From an uncultured Cellulosilyticum sp. (GTDB lineage Bacteria > Bacillota > Clostridia > Lachnospirales > Cellulosilyticaceae): a stretch of 64,000 bases of DNA. The stretch lies in assembly GCA_934725855.1 (NCBI GenBank), contig CAKVCL010000017.1, positions 7,646 to 71,645 of the forward strand, written 5' to 3'. The notes beneath the pieces were generated by a model that saw nothing but the letters and a program-made list of their open reading frames with translations, was not told the DNA's origin and did not search any database. Below, one piece after another: positions 1 to 8,448 of this stretch. The translations under genes and the position numbers were made by a program. Position 1 is the stretch's first letter. Each line of letters begins with the position of its first letter.

Positions 1-34
1 GATAATCGACAGACGTTTTGCTTCTCCATTTATT

Positions 35-164
35 TTAAGCCACACTTGTGGAAGAAACTGCATCTATTTCGCCATTTTCCACCACAGCAAAATAGTAAGT
101 TAGGATATTTCCAATTGAAAACAGTGATATTTTTACATCTGTTAATCGTAAACTATATACTCAT
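35..164 (-). CDS. Possible 42-residue ORF or gene remnant downstream of the MATE gene
   Basis: A short minus-strand frame begins at an ATG at 164 and ends at TAA at 35-37, 15 bases beyond the stop of the MATE gene. The protein would be hydrophobic in its middle (SLFSIGNILTYYF) with an acidic C-terminus. I see no clear Shine-Dalgarno sequence before the ATG and do not recognise a family. It could be the tail of a decayed gene, since the neighbouring genes at 1.5-2.4 kb are also broken, or chance coding. No function is proposed. Confidence 0.2.
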
Positions 165-178
165 TATTATTGATTTCT

Positions 179-1546
179 CTATTCTTTATTCTTTGTTTTT
201 GAAGGTCGATATCCAAGTAAAGCTATAAAAATTAACGCTGCTGTAACTGCCAAGCTTAATGGATACGCCATCATAATTGTTTTAAATGTTCTATTTGTCG
301 GGAACACTGTGCAAATCCAGATAATCCTGACGCCACATACACCGATTATGGTCAGAACTGCCGGTACAAGTGAGATTCCAAAGCCTCTTAAATATCCGGA
401 CATATTCTCGTATAACATGCTAAATGTATATGCTGCAAAAACAATCAGAAGTCTTGTATAACCAATTTTAACTACCTGTGGGTCACTATTAAAAATTGCT
501 AAAAGACTCTTTCCGAAAAAAAGTACTATAACAATCATGACCGCTGTCGCAATCGCATCTTCTAGAATACATAAGATAAAGGCTTTTCGACATCTCTTCA
601 ATTGGCCTGCTCCAAAATTCTGTCCGACAAATGTTGTACATGCTTGACTAAACGAATTCATAATGTCATAAACGCAGATTTCTATATTCAATGCCGCACT
701 TGAAGCTGCAATTACTATTGTTCCGAGACTATTAATGGCTGACTGAATAACAATATTAGCTACTGCAAATACTGCTGTCTGGATTCCTGCTGGAAGTCCA
801 ATCTTCATGATTTTAATAAAAATATTCCTATCAAATCGCAAATCTTTCCTGTCTATCCGAACAATACTGTCCATTTTCATAAGTTTTATCAGAAGAATCA
901 CTGAACTTACAACATTCGCCATTACTGTTGCAATCGCCACACCATTTACAGTCATTTTCAGTACGATTACAAAAAACAAATTTAACAAAACATTTAACAC
1001 ACCTGAAACAGCAAGTGCCTTTAATGGAATTCGTGTTTCTCCTATACTTCGATAAATAGCCGCTTCAAAGTTATACAACAATATTACCGGCATTCCAAGT
1101 AAATAGATACGAATATACATAAGTGCATAAGGGAGCACCTCTCCCGGCACATGAAGCATTTGTAACAGATAACCTATAAATATTTCTCCGATTATCGTCG
1201 TTAATATACCTCCCACAATCGCCATAATCACAGAAGTATGTACTGCCTTATGGATTGTGGGTTCATCTTTTCTTCCTATCGCATTTGCAATTACTACATT
1301 TGCTCCTAATGCAATTCCTATGAAGAAATTCAATATCAGTCCAATAATAGGACTGTTTGCACCAACTGCAGCAACTGCGATTGTTTTTGCGTTTCCTGTA
1401 AAATTTCCAACGATTGCAAGATCTGATGCGTTGAAGAGCTGTTCCAAAATACCTGTTGCAGCAACTGGAAGTGCATATTTGATAATTTTATTCCATAAAG
1501 GACCATGCAGCATATCTATCTGCGTCCTTTGGGTTTGTTTCTCCAT
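179..1546 (-). CDS. MATE family multidrug/Na+ (or H+) antiporter
   Basis: This 455-residue polytopic membrane protein has the layout of the MATE (MatE) family: two homologous six-helix halves, starting with a short cytoplasmic N-terminus (LWNKIIKYALPVAATGILEQ) and continuing with repeated hydrophobic helices rich in Gly, Ala and Ile. The length is normal for the family (about 440-460). It is expected to export cationic drugs or metabolites across the cytoplasmic membrane using an ion gradient; the substrate cannot be read from the sequence. The gene lies downstream of a broken ferredoxin/aldo-keto reductase pair, 19 bases from the reductase stop, so it may be co-transcribed with debris of an older operon. 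A GGGTGAT stretch precedes the ATG. Confidence 0.9.
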   Translation of the reverse strand: MEKQTQRTQIDMLHGPLWNKIIKYALPVAATGILEQLFNASDLAIVGNFTGNAKTIAVAAVGANSPIIGLILNFFIGIALGANVVIANAIGRKDEPTIHKAVHTSVIMAIVGGILTTIIGEIFIGYLLQMLHVPGEVLPYALMYIRIYLLGMPVILLYNFEAAIYRSIGETRIPLKALAVSGVLNVLLNLFFVIVLKMTVNGVAIATVMANVVSSVILLIKLMKMDSIVRIDRKDLRFDRNIFIKIMKIGLPAGIQTAVFAVANIVIQSAINSLGTIVIAASSAALNIEICVYDIMNSFSQACTTFVGQNFGAGQLKRCRKAFILCILEDAIATAVMIVIVLFFGKSLLAIFNSDPQVVKIGYTRLLIVFAAYTFSMLYENMSGYLRGFGISLVPAVLTIIGVCGVRIIWICTVFPTNRTFKTIMMAYPLSLAVTAALIFIALLGYRPSKTKNKE

Positions 1547-1565
1547 TTCTAATCACCCTTTTTAA

Positions 1566-2144
1566 TTAATGCAGATTATAAACAAACTTTACAAAGGCAG
1601 GATCATCATGATTTACGATTTCACTGTGTCCCAAATCCTTTGATGCAATAACCTTCATCTCTTCTTCGGTAAGTGTAAAATCCCAAATATCAATATTCTG
1701 CTCCATTCTTTCTACATGGACAGATTTTGGAATGATAGAAACTCCGCGCTGTGTATTCCATCTGAGATCTACCTGTGCTGCGTAATCCATATCTAATCGC
1801 TTAAGAGATGCTTTCACTGCCTGATATGCCTCTTCATCAGTTCCCATATCACTTACCCACACTTTTGTTGTGATAAATAATTCATCTCTTGTCGTAATTC
1901 CATCATCGATTGCTCTTGCAACTGCTTTTCCGACTGCTTTCTCATTTCCATAAGCGGTTGCAGTATCAATCAAACGGTATCCTGTTTTGATTGCATCATA
2001 AACGACCTTCTCACACTCTATGGCATCTGGAATCTGAAATATTCCGAATCCCTCCTTTGGAATACCAGACACTCTTTTGCCCATCCATACTAAAGCATTT
2101 CTTCGGACATACTTTTGTACAAATTTCGCATCCAATACACTCAT
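1566..2144 (-). pseudogene. Internally deleted aldo/keto reductase, 5' end fused out of frame to a ferredoxin-gene remnant
   Basis: From about position 2068 the frame reads as an aldo/keto reductase: GFGIFQIPD start, the DTATAYGNE segment holding the catalytic Asp and Tyr, and TTKVW holding the catalytic Lys. After LKRLDMDYA it jumps directly to the C-terminal [20 protein letters not shown]-binding segment. The central strands, including the DLxLIHxP catalytic His region and roughly a hundred residues of barrel, are missing. An intact enzyme is about 270-280 residues. The first 25 or so residues of this open frame are an out-of-frame reading of the neighbouring ferredoxin gene. The product cannot form a complete TIM barrel, so I call it a pseudogene that keeps an open frame across two deletion junctions. 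Confidence 0.75.
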
Positions 2145-2364
2145 CCGTAATCCGATAAAAATTTGAAGATGTATTCTCTGGCATTGTTGCCATTCGTTTA
2201 AGATATTCCCGATGCGCTGCCCTGTCAGTGTCTGTCATAGGTGTTATATACTTTCGGTTGTTTTCAATATCTTCACGAATTTTTTCTATATGCTCATCAA
2301 CCTTTTTATCGATTGTTTTCTGTTTATTCATATCAAATCCCGGCAAAAAATTATCTGCCCTCAT
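2011..2364 (-). pseudogene. Fragment of an EFR1-type flavodoxin/ferredoxin protein
   Basis: This frame carries NFLPGFDMNKQKTIDKKV and then a single [4Fe-4S] motif, [12 protein letters not shown], followed by [10 protein letters not shown]. That order matches the C-terminal half of EFR1-family proteins, which have an N-terminal flavodoxin domain and two [4Fe-4S] motifs. Here the flavodoxin domain is absent upstream and the second cluster motif is absent downstream. The frame runs out of family resemblance at about 2085, where aldo/keto reductase sequence begins in another frame. I read this as a deletion remnant. A short one-cluster protein may still be translated from the ATG at 2364, but no functional electron carrier of this shape is known to me. 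Confidence 0.65.
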
Positions 2365-2396
2365 TTGTTACTAGTACTGATTTTAGCTGGAAGTAA

Positions 2397-2430
2397 AAAT
2401 CGTCTTCTACATAATAGTAGAAGACGATTT
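2397..2430 (-). terminator. Rho-independent terminator of ppdK
   Basis: A perfect 14-bp inverted repeat (AAATCGTCTTCTAC with its complement) and a 6-base loop lie 28 bases beyond the ppdK stop. On the minus strand the stem runs into GATTTTTACTT, a T-rich tail. Confidence 0.85.
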
Positions 2431-2458
2431 AACAGATGATAAACTTTATGTGATTAGA

Positions 2459-5086
2459 TTATTTTTCAGCAATCGCAGCTTGAGCAGCAGCTAAACGAGC
2501 GATTGGTACTCTAAATGGTGAACAAGATACATAGTCAAGTCCAATCTTGTGGCAGAATTCTACAGATGATGGATCGCCACCATGTTCTCCACAAATACCT
2601 ACATGAAGTTTTGGATTCACTGGACGACCTAATTTAAGAGCCATATCCATTAATTTACCAACACCAGATTGGTCTAATTTAGCAAATGGATCATTTTCGA
2701 AAATCTTAGTATCATAGTAAGCATCTAAGAACTTACCAGCATCATCACGAGAGAAACCAAATGTCATTTGTGTTAAGTCATTTGTACCGAAGCAGAAGAA
2801 ATCAGCTTCTTTAGCAATCTCATCAGCTGTAAGAGCAGCTCTTGGGATTTCAATCATTGTACCTACTTCATATTCTAAGTTTGCACCAGCTGCAGCGATT
2901 TCAGCATCTGCTGTTTCAACAACCACTTTCTTAACAAATTTAAGTTCTTTAATATCACAAATAAGTGGAATCATGATTTCTGGTTTTACGTTCCAATCAG
3001 GATGTGCTTTTTGAACGTTGATTGCTGCACGAATAACAGCTTTGGTTTGCATTTTAGCAATTTCTGGGTAAGTTACAGCCAAACGGCATCCTCTGTGACC
3101 CATCATTGGGTTGAATTCATGTAATGAATCAATGATTGCTTTGATATCAGCCACTGATTTATTTTGAGCTTTTGCAAGTTTCTCAATATCTTCTTCTTCA
3201 GTTGGAACGAATTCATGAAGTGGTGGATCTAAGAAACGAATGGTTACTGGGCAACCTTCAAGTGCTTCATATAATTTTTCAAAGTCACCTTGTTGATATG
3301 GAAGAATTTTATCAAGAGCAGCTTCTCTTTCTTCCACTGTATCCGCACAAATCATTTCACGGAATGCAGCAATTCTATCTGCTTCAAAGAACATGTGCTC
3401 TGTACGGCAAAGACCAATACCTTCTGCACCTAATTCACGAGCTTTTTTAGCATCTGCTGGAGTATCAGCATTTGTACGAACTTTTAATTTTCTAAATTCA
3501 TCAGCCCAAGCCATGATTCTTCCAAATTCACCAGCGATAGTTGCATCAACTGTAGGAATCACACCATCATAGATATTTCCTGTTGAACCATCAATAGAGA
3601 TATAATCTCCTTCATGGAATGTTTTTCCACCTAATTCAAATTTCTTGTTTGCTTCATCCATTTTAATGTCACCACAACCAGATACACAGCATGTACCCAT
3701 ACCACGAGCAACTACAGCAGCATGTGATGTCATACCACCACGTACAGTTAAGATACCTTGAGCAGCTTTCATACCTTCGATATCTTCTGGAGAAGTTTCA
3801 AGACGAACAAGGACAACTTTTTCACCTGCAGCGCCTTGTACTTTTGCATCATCAGCAGTAAAGACAACTTTACCACAAGCAGCACCTGGAGATGCACCAA
3901 GACCTTTACCCATTGGTGTAGCAGCTTTTAATGCTTTTGCATCAAATTGTGGGTGAAGAAGTGTATCAAGGTTTCTAGGATCAATCATTGCAACTGCTTC
4001 TTCTGGTGTTCTCATACCTTCATCTACAAGGTCACAAGCAATTTTAAGTGCAGCTTGAGCTGTTCTTTTACCATTACGTGTTTGTAACATATAAAGATGA
4101 CGGTCTTCAATTGTGAATTCCATATCTTGCATGTCTCTGTAATGATTTTCAAGTGTTGCACATACGCCTTTGAATTGTTCAAATACTTCTGGCATAACTT
4201 CTGCTAATTGTTCGATTTTTTGTGGTGTACGAACACCAGCAACAACGTCTTCACCTTGAGCGTTCATTAAGAATTCACCCATTAATTTCTTTTCACCAGT
4301 AGCTGGGTCACGTGTGAAGGCAACACCTGTACCAGATGTTTCACCCATGTTACCAAATGCCATAGGTTGTACGTTAACAGCTGTTCCCCAAGAATATGGG
4401 ATATCATTGTCACGACGGTAAACGTTTGCTCTTGGGTTATCCCATGAACGGAATACTGCTTTAATGGCTTCCATTAATTGAACTTTTGGATCATCTGGGA
4501 AGTCTTCACCAATTTTAGCTTTGTATTCAGCTTTGAATTGATTTGCAAGTTCTTTTAAGTCATCAGCATCTAACTCAACGTCTTGAGTGACACCTTTTTT
4601 CTCTTTCATTTCATCAATAAGTTGTTCGAAGTATTTTTTACCAACTTCCATAACAACATCTGAGAACATTTGAATAAATCTTCTGTAGCAGTCCCATGCC
4701 CATCTTGGATTACCAGATTTTTTAGCAAGTACTTCAACAACATCTTCATTTAAACCAAGATTAAGGATAGTATCCATCATACCTGGCATAGATGCTCTAG
4801 CACCTGAACGTACAGATACTAAAAGTGGATTTTCTTTATCACCAAATTTTTTACCATTGATTTCTTCAATTTTAGCGATGTATTCCATGATTTGACCTTG
4901 GATTTCATCGTTAATTTTTTTACCATCTTCATAATATTGAGTACAAGCTTCTGTTGTGATTGTAAAACCTTGTGGTACTGGAAGACCAAGATTTGTCATT
5001 TCTGCTAAGTTAGCACCTTTACCACCAAGAAGGTTTCTCATATCTGCGTTACCTTCTTTAAATAAGTAGACCCATTTATTAGCCAT
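2459..5086 (-). CDS. ppdK: Pyruvate, phosphate dikinase
   Basis: The 875-residue product interconverts pyruvate + ATP + Pi and PEP + AMP + PPi. In anaerobic Clostridia it usually works in PPi-linked glycolysis or in gluconeogenesis. The N-terminal ATP-grasp domain (KGANLAEM, SVRSGARASMPGMMDT), the mobile swivelling domain with the phosphorylated His (RGGMTSHAAVVARG) and the C-terminal PEP-binding barrel ending in the catalytic Cys loop (GICGEHGGDP) are all present at normal spacing. An upstream TTG at 5092 is in frame, but AGGAGGG at 5097-5103 sits about 10 bases before the ATG at 5086, so I use that ATG. The gene is monocistronic: it has its own promoter, a 5' hairpin and a terminator. The protein is conserved and highly Gly/Ala/Lys-rich, consistent with strong expression. 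Confidence 0.98.
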   Translation of the reverse strand: MANKWVYLFKEGNADMRNLLGGKGANLAEMTNLGLPVPQGFTITTEACTQYYEDGKKINDEIQGQIMEYIAKIEEINGKKFGDKENPLLVSVRSGARASMPGMMDTILNLGLNEDVVEVLAKKSGNPRWAWDCYRRFIQMFSDVVMEVGKKYFEQLIDEMKEKKGVTQDVELDADDLKELANQFKAEYKAKIGEDFPDDPKVQLMEAIKAVFRSWDNPRANVYRRDNDIPYSWGTAVNVQPMAFGNMGETSGTGVAFTRDPATGEKKLMGEFLMNAQGEDVVAGVRTPQKIEQLAEVMPEVFEQFKGVCATLENHYRDMQDMEFTIEDRHLYMLQTRNGKRTAQAALKIACDLVDEGMRTPEEAVAMIDPRNLDTLLHPQFDAKALKAATPMGKGLGASPGAACGKVVFTADDAKVQGAAGEKVVLVRLETSPEDIEGMKAAQGILTVRGGMTSHAAVVARGMGTCCVSGCGDIKMDEANKKFELGGKTFHEGDYISIDGSTGNIYDGVIPTVDATIAGEFGRIMAWADEFRKLKVRTNADTPADAKKARELGAEGIGLCRTEHMFFEADRIAAFREMICADTVEEREAALDKILPYQQGDFEKLYEALEGCPVTIRFLDPPLHEFVPTEEEDIEKLAKAQNKSVADIKAIIDSLHEFNPMMGHRGCRLAVTYPEIAKMQTKAVIRAAINVQKAHPDWNVKPEIMIPLICDIKELKFVKKVVVETADAEIAAAGANLEYEVGTMIEIPRAALTADEIAKEADFFCFGTNDLTQMTFGFSRDDAGKFLDAYYDTKIFENDPFAKLDQSGVGKLMDMALKLGRPVNPKLHVGICGEHGGDPSSVEFCHKIGLDYVSCSPFRVPIARLAAAQAAIAEK

Positions 5087-5117
5087 ATTCAAAATTCCCT
5101 CCTAATTATGTACATCG

Positions 5118-5167
5118 TAAAGCAAACGCATAAGTTTTTTGGCGGCGAACTATGCTTGTCTGCTTTA
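5118..5167 (-). promoter_or_regulatory. 5'-terminal hairpin in the ppdK leader
   Basis: On the minus strand TAAAGCA pairs with TGCTTTA (7 bp). Inside it GCATAGTT pairs with AACTTATGC with one bulge, closing a loop that contains CGCCGCC. The predicted transcription start, about 5170, would put this structure at the extreme 5' end of the ppdK mRNA. The role is inferred (mRNA stabilisation or regulation). Confidence 0.45.
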
Positions 5168-5176
5168 TCTACTGTC

Positions 5177-5205
5177 ATTATAACATAATTTTTTTTATTG
5201 GATAT
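5177..5205 (-). promoter_or_regulatory. ppdK promoter (extended -10)
   Basis: The minus strand reads TGTTATAAT at 5185-5177, an extended -10 with a consensus TATAAT. The -35 region 17 bases upstream (TATCCA) is poor, as is common when TGn is present. Confidence 0.5.
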
Positions 5206-5355
5206 CATATTTTGGAATTATATATAATCTTTTATTAAATTAACCTATTATTCGAACACTCTCAAAGATTTTTTTATAAGTTTTCAACAAAATAAATCTT
5301 AATTTTTTAACATATCACTTATTATTATGTTCTAATAAATCAGTCAATTTCTACT

Positions 5356-5410
5356 AAAAAAAGACACAATCCTCAAATGCCTCTAGTGCAATGAGATTGT
5401 GCCTTTTTTG
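5356..5410 (-). terminator. Terminator of glyS (possibly bidirectional)
   Basis: The near-palindrome AAAAAAGRCACAATC...GATTGTGYCTTTTTT, with an extra CTCA/TGAG pairing, lies 30 bases after the glyS stop. T-tracts flank both ends. Confidence 0.85.
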
Positions 5411-5439
5411 AAGCTACCATCAATCGTTACAATGAAAGC

Positions 5440-6825
5440 TTAAAATGACATCTTATTTTCAATATATTTAACTAAATCCTCTATAGCAATACGCTCTTGT
5501 GCCATTGTATCACGGTCACGTACAGTGACTTTATGATCTTCTAGTGAGTCAAAGTCAAATGTAATACAGAATGGTGTACCAATTTCATCTTGTCTTCTAT
5601 AACGTTTACCGATTGAACCGGCTTCATCAAACTCAACATTAAAGTGTTTTGCAAGTTCAGTATAAACCTTCATTGCTTCGTCAGATAACTTTTTAGAAAG
5701 TGGTAAAATAGCGGCTTTAACTGGAGCAAGCGCTGGATGGAATCTAAAGAGTGTTCTTGTTTCACCATCTTCTAATGTTTCTTCATCATAGGCTTCACAT
5801 AAGAAAGCAAGTGTGACACGGTCTGCCCCTAATGATGGTTCGATAACATATGGAATATATTTCTCATTCGTTGTTGGATCAAAATAACTCATATCTTGTT
5901 TAGATTCTTCTTGGTGTCTGGTAAGGTCAAAGTCTGTACGACTTGCAATGCCCCAAAGTTCACCCCAACCAAATGGGAACATAAATTCAATATCTGTGGT
6001 TGCATTACTGTAATGAGATAATTCTTCAGGTGAGTGATCACGAAGTCTCATATGTTCTTCGTTAATACCAAGACTAAGAAGGAAGTTTTTACAATAACTT
6101 CTCCAGTAATCAAACCATTCAAGCTCTGTACCCGGTTTGCAGAAGAATTCAAGCTCCATTTGTTCAAATTCTCTGATTCTAAAAATAAAGTTTCCTGGTG
6201 TGATTTCATTTCTAAAAGATTTACCGATTTGACCAATTCCAAATGGCACTTTTTTACGACTTGTACGTTGAACATTTTTAAAGTTTACAAAAATACCTTG
6301 TGCGGTTTCTGGTCTTAAATAAATCGTATTTTTTGAATCTTCTGTTACACCTTGGAATGTTTTAAACATTAAATTGAATTGACGAATGTCTGTAAAGTCA
6401 TGTGCACCACAACTTGGGCATGCAATTTGATTGTCTTTAATAAAATCTTGCATTTTTTCATTTGACCAACCATCTACAACTTCAGGGGTTCCTTTTTCTT
6501 GTAAATAATCTTCAATAATTTTATCTGCTCTAAAACGTTCTTTACAAGCTTTGCAATCCATTAATGGATCATTAAATCCACCTACATGCCCTGATGCTAC
6601 CCAAACTTGTGGATTCATTAAGATGGCACAATCTACCCCCACATTATAAGGACTTTCTTGAACGAATTTTCTCCACCAAGCCTTTTTAACATTGTTTTTG
6701 AATTCTACACCTAATGGACCGTAATCCCAAGAGTTTGCCAGTCCTCCATAAATTTCAGATCCTGGATAAACAAATCCTCTTGATTTTGATACAGCTACAA
6801 TTTGTTGCATACTTTTTTCTGCCAT
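5440..6825 (-). CDS. glyS: Glycyl-tRNA synthetase, homodimeric (class II) type
   Basis: This 461-residue enzyme attaches glycine to tRNA-Gly. It is the single-chain alpha2 type found in many Firmicutes, not the GlyQ/GlyS tetramer. It has class II motifs ([21 protein letters not shown] as motif 2 region; IEPSLGADR as motif 3) and an insertion with a CKACKERF / CPSCGAHDF zinc-finger-like Cys pattern. The C-terminal anticodon-binding domain (AILPLSKKL onward) is complete. TAAGGAGG lies 6-7 bases before the ATG at 6825. The gene stands alone behind a T-box leader, so its expression should follow uncharged tRNA-Gly. Confidence 0.97.
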   Translation of the reverse strand: MAEKSMQQIVAVSKSRGFVYPGSEIYGGLANSWDYGPLGVEFKNNVKKAWWRKFVQESPYNVGVDCAILMNPQVWVASGHVGGFNDPLMDCKACKERFRADKIIEDYLQEKGTPEVVDGWSNEKMQDFIKDNQIACPSCGAHDFTDIRQFNLMFKTFQGVTEDSKNTIYLRPETAQGIFVNFKNVQRTSRKKVPFGIGQIGKSFRNEITPGNFIFRIREFEQMELEFFCKPGTELEWFDYWRSYCKNFLLSLGINEEHMRLRDHSPEELSHYSNATTDIEFMFPFGWGELWGIASRTDFDLTRHQEESKQDMSYFDPTTNEKYIPYVIEPSLGADRVTLAFLCEAYDEETLEDGETRTLFRFHPALAPVKAAILPLSKKLSDEAMKVYTELAKHFNVEFDEAGSIGKRYRRQDEIGTPFCITFDFDSLEDHKVTVRDRDTMAQERIAIEDLVKYIENKMSF

Positions 6826-6875
6826 TTGATTGCCTCCTTAATTTTTATTCATTTGATTAGTCTTCCTTTTTTCAT

Positions 6876-7089
6876 TAAAAAAAGGAAACCCTAATCATCC
6901 CTAGTAAGGGACGAAAGATTTCCTTCCGCGGTTCCACCCTTATTGAATGCCAAAGCATTCCTCTTTCAAAAATTACTCCAAAGCGCCCTTCATAAAAAGT
7001 CATGTAACTGGCTTCCACCCTCCCAGCTTCGCTAAACCATGCCTTACTTACTACTCCTCTTTTTCATTGTAATATCACTTCATTATTTA
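6876..7089 (-). promoter_or_regulatory. T-box leader (glycine) controlling glyS
   Basis: The minus strand carries the T-box consensus AGGGTGGAACCGCGGAAGG (6940-6922), which binds the uncharged tRNA 3' end. Upstream is a stem I with an AGCGAAGCTGGG AG-bulge region and GGTGGAAGCC. The likely specifier GGC (Gly) lies in GAAGGGCGC at about 6985-6987. Downstream, GGAAATC...TTAGGGTTTCC followed by TTTTTTT at 6884-6876 is the terminator that competes with the antiterminator. The whole leader sits directly before glyS. Confidence 0.92.
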
Positions 7090-7095
7090 CTGATA

Positions 7096-7124
7096 AATTT
7101 ATCAAAAACAAGATAAACTGTCAA
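7096..7124 (-). promoter_or_regulatory. Candidate promoter of the glyS T-box transcript
   Basis: A consensus -35 TTGACA (7124-7119), a 17-base spacer and TAAATT (7101-7096) lie just upstream of stem I of the T-box. The -10 is only a partial match. Confidence 0.45.
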
Positions 7125-7146
7125 GCCTCTTCTTTATATTTCTATT

Positions 7147-7791
7147 TTACAACACCTGTTGAATCGTTAAATGGATTTTGCTTGACGCAAAAAAGGATTG
7201 ATAGGGTTCCTTATCTTGTTCAAGTATTTTCTTTAATTGGATACGTGCACGCGATAATCTGGATTTAACTGTTCCTACGGATAGGTCTAAAATAGCAGCA
7301 ATTTCTTCATAAGAATAATTTTCTATATCTTTTAAAATAATGATTTCCCTATGATTTTTTTTGAGTTCATAAATGCCTTGCCACAAAACCTGCTGTTTTT
7401 CTTTTTCCAAAAGCTGGGCACTTATATCTTCCCAATATGTACAGTGTTCTTTTTCTACTTTCTTTTCCTCTGTATCACTATTTACTCCTTTATAAACATT
7501 GACCTTTTGCCTTTTATTTTGCTTTCTTAGCCAATCTAAACAAGTATTGGTAGCAATTCTATAAATCCATGTGCCTATTTTAGCTTCTCCTCTAAATTGA
7601 TCGAGTTGCCTCCAAATCTTAATCCAAACTTCTTGTGATGCATCATAGGCTTCATGATGATCTCCTAATAGATGAAAACAAATTTGATAAATCTTATGTT
7701 CATAGTGACTGATTAATTTTTCAAAAGCCAATAGATTCCCTGCTTTTGCTTCTGCCATCCATTTTTCTTCTTGTGAACTTTCTATTGGCAT
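7147..7791 (-). CDS. ECF-type RNA polymerase sigma factor
   Basis: This 214-residue group IV sigma factor has sigma region 2 at about residues 25-95 (DASQEVWIKIWRQLDQFRGEAKIGTWIYRIATNTCLDW shows the -10 recognition helix) and sigma region 4 at about 135-190 (YSYEEIAAILDLSVGTVKSRLSRAR is the helix-turn-helix). Between them is a Lys/Glu-rich linker. It should direct core polymerase to a specific stress or envelope regulon. Unusually, no anti-sigma factor gene is adjacent: glyS lies downstream and a plus-strand tRNA upstream. Its C-terminal 25 residues past region 4 are not recognisable. Start ATG at 7791; the true ribosome binding site is weak. Confidence 0.9.
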   Translation of the reverse strand: MPIESSQEEKWMAEAKAGNLLAFEKLISHYEHKIYQICFHLLGDHHEAYDASQEVWIKIWRQLDQFRGEAKIGTWIYRIATNTCLDWLRKQNKRQKVNVYKGVNSDTEEKKVEKEHCTYWEDISAQLLEKEKQQVLWQGIYELKKNHREIIILKDIENYSYEEIAAILDLSVGTVKSRLSRARIQLKKILEQDKEPYQSFFASSKIHLTIQQVL

Positions 7792-7897
7792 ATGTTACTC
7801 CACATCCTAACTCAATTCCTTATCATTTTCTTATTCTATACAAATCATCCTACAAATTCAACTCACTTGTTTTTTATCCCTGCCTAAAAAAATTTTC

Positions 7898-7926
7898 TTG
7901 CCTTCTTTGGCAAAATATGATAGTAT
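7898..7926 (+). promoter_or_regulatory. Promoter of tRNA-Leu
   Basis: TTGCCT (7898-7903), a 17-base spacer and TAGTAT (7921-7926) lie about 30 bases before the mature tRNA 5' end. Confidence 0.65.
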
Positions 7927-7957
7927 ATTCCTTGTCAAAACATTATGTTAAGAATTA

Positions 7958-8040
7958 GCCGGCATGTCGGAATGGCAGACGATGCAGACTCAAAATCTGT
8001 TGTGGGTAACCACGTGTGGGTTCAAGTCCCACTGCCGGCA
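7958..8040 (+). tRNA. tRNA-Leu, anticodon CAA
   Basis: This is an 83-nt class II tRNA. The acceptor arm GCCGGCA pairs with TGCCGGC, with discriminator A at 8040. The anticodon stem GCAGA/TCTGT encloses loop CTCAAAA with anticodon CAA (7991-7993), which decodes UUG. A long variable arm (GTGGGTAACCACG) and the T arm GTGGG-TTCAAGT-CCCAC are present. CCA is not encoded. It is transcribed opposite to its neighbours from its own promoter. Confidence 0.97.
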
Positions 8041-8048
8041 TCTTTTAG

Positions 8049-8073
8049 AGCACTAGGTAACTAGTGCTTTTTA
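8049..8073 (+). terminator. Terminator of the tRNA-Leu transcript
   Basis: AGCACTAG-GTAA-CTAGTGCT is followed by TTTTTAT, 8 bases after the tRNA 3' end. Confidence 0.85.
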
Positions 8074-8095
8074 TATGCATTTAGTAAGTTATGTT

Positions 8096-8137
8096 AAAAA
8101 AGGGATGAATCCAATAATTGGATTCATCCCTTTTTTA
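8096..8137 (-). terminator. Strong terminator overlapping the comFB-like stop codon
   Basis: An almost perfect palindrome, AAAAAAGGGATGAATCCAAT with its complement, is flanked by A6 and T6, so it can terminate transcription from either side. It overlaps the last bases of the minus-strand gene that ends at 8135. Confidence 0.85.
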
Positions 8138-8401
8138 ATGCCTTGGTGACGCTTGAACTAATTTACTTGCTGTAACAACTGCTGCCAAAAGATCTGCTTG
8201 ATTTTGTGGCATAGTAGCTTCAACTTGACTAATAAGCTCACCCTCTTTGGTTACAACATATTTCGATGGTAACAAATTAAGTGTTATCGCTATTATGTCG
8301 GCCCTACATTTCTCGCATATACATCCTGTATAGTGCCTAGACTCAATTAAGTGGTTAACTTCTTTTTTTACAATACCTTCCATCACATTATAAATAATCA
8401 T
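8135..8401 (-). CDS. ComFB-like (late competence development) small protein
   Basis: This 88-residue protein resembles the ComFB family (B. subtilis late competence operon product and cyanobacterial relatives). It has an N-terminal YNVMEGIV start, a CICEKCRADI Cys cluster at about residues 27-32 followed by ALNxLPSKY-like helix sequence (ITLNLLPSKYVV), and a C-terminal alpha-helix. The Cys trio may bind metal. No comFA or comFC neighbour is present; the gene is alone with its own terminator. GGGGGAG lies 5 bases before the ATG. Its function in Clostridia is unknown, and some ComFB proteins elsewhere bind cyclic dinucleotides. Confidence 0.75.
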   Translation of the reverse strand: MIIYNVMEGIVKKEVNHLIESRHYTGCICEKCRADIIAITLNLLPSKYVVTKEGELISQVEATMPQNQADLLAAVVTASKLVQASPRH

Positions 8402-8448
8402 TTGTACTCCCCCACACTTTTAATTTTATTTTTTAGTTATTTCAGGTT

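Noticed and set aside
46..228. 60-codon plus-strand open frame
   Set aside because: No ribosome binding site, low-complexity hydrophobic sequence, and it overlaps the MATE gene end.
6048..6275. 75-codon minus-strand open frame inside glyS
   Set aside because: Out-of-frame shadow of glyS without its own start signal.
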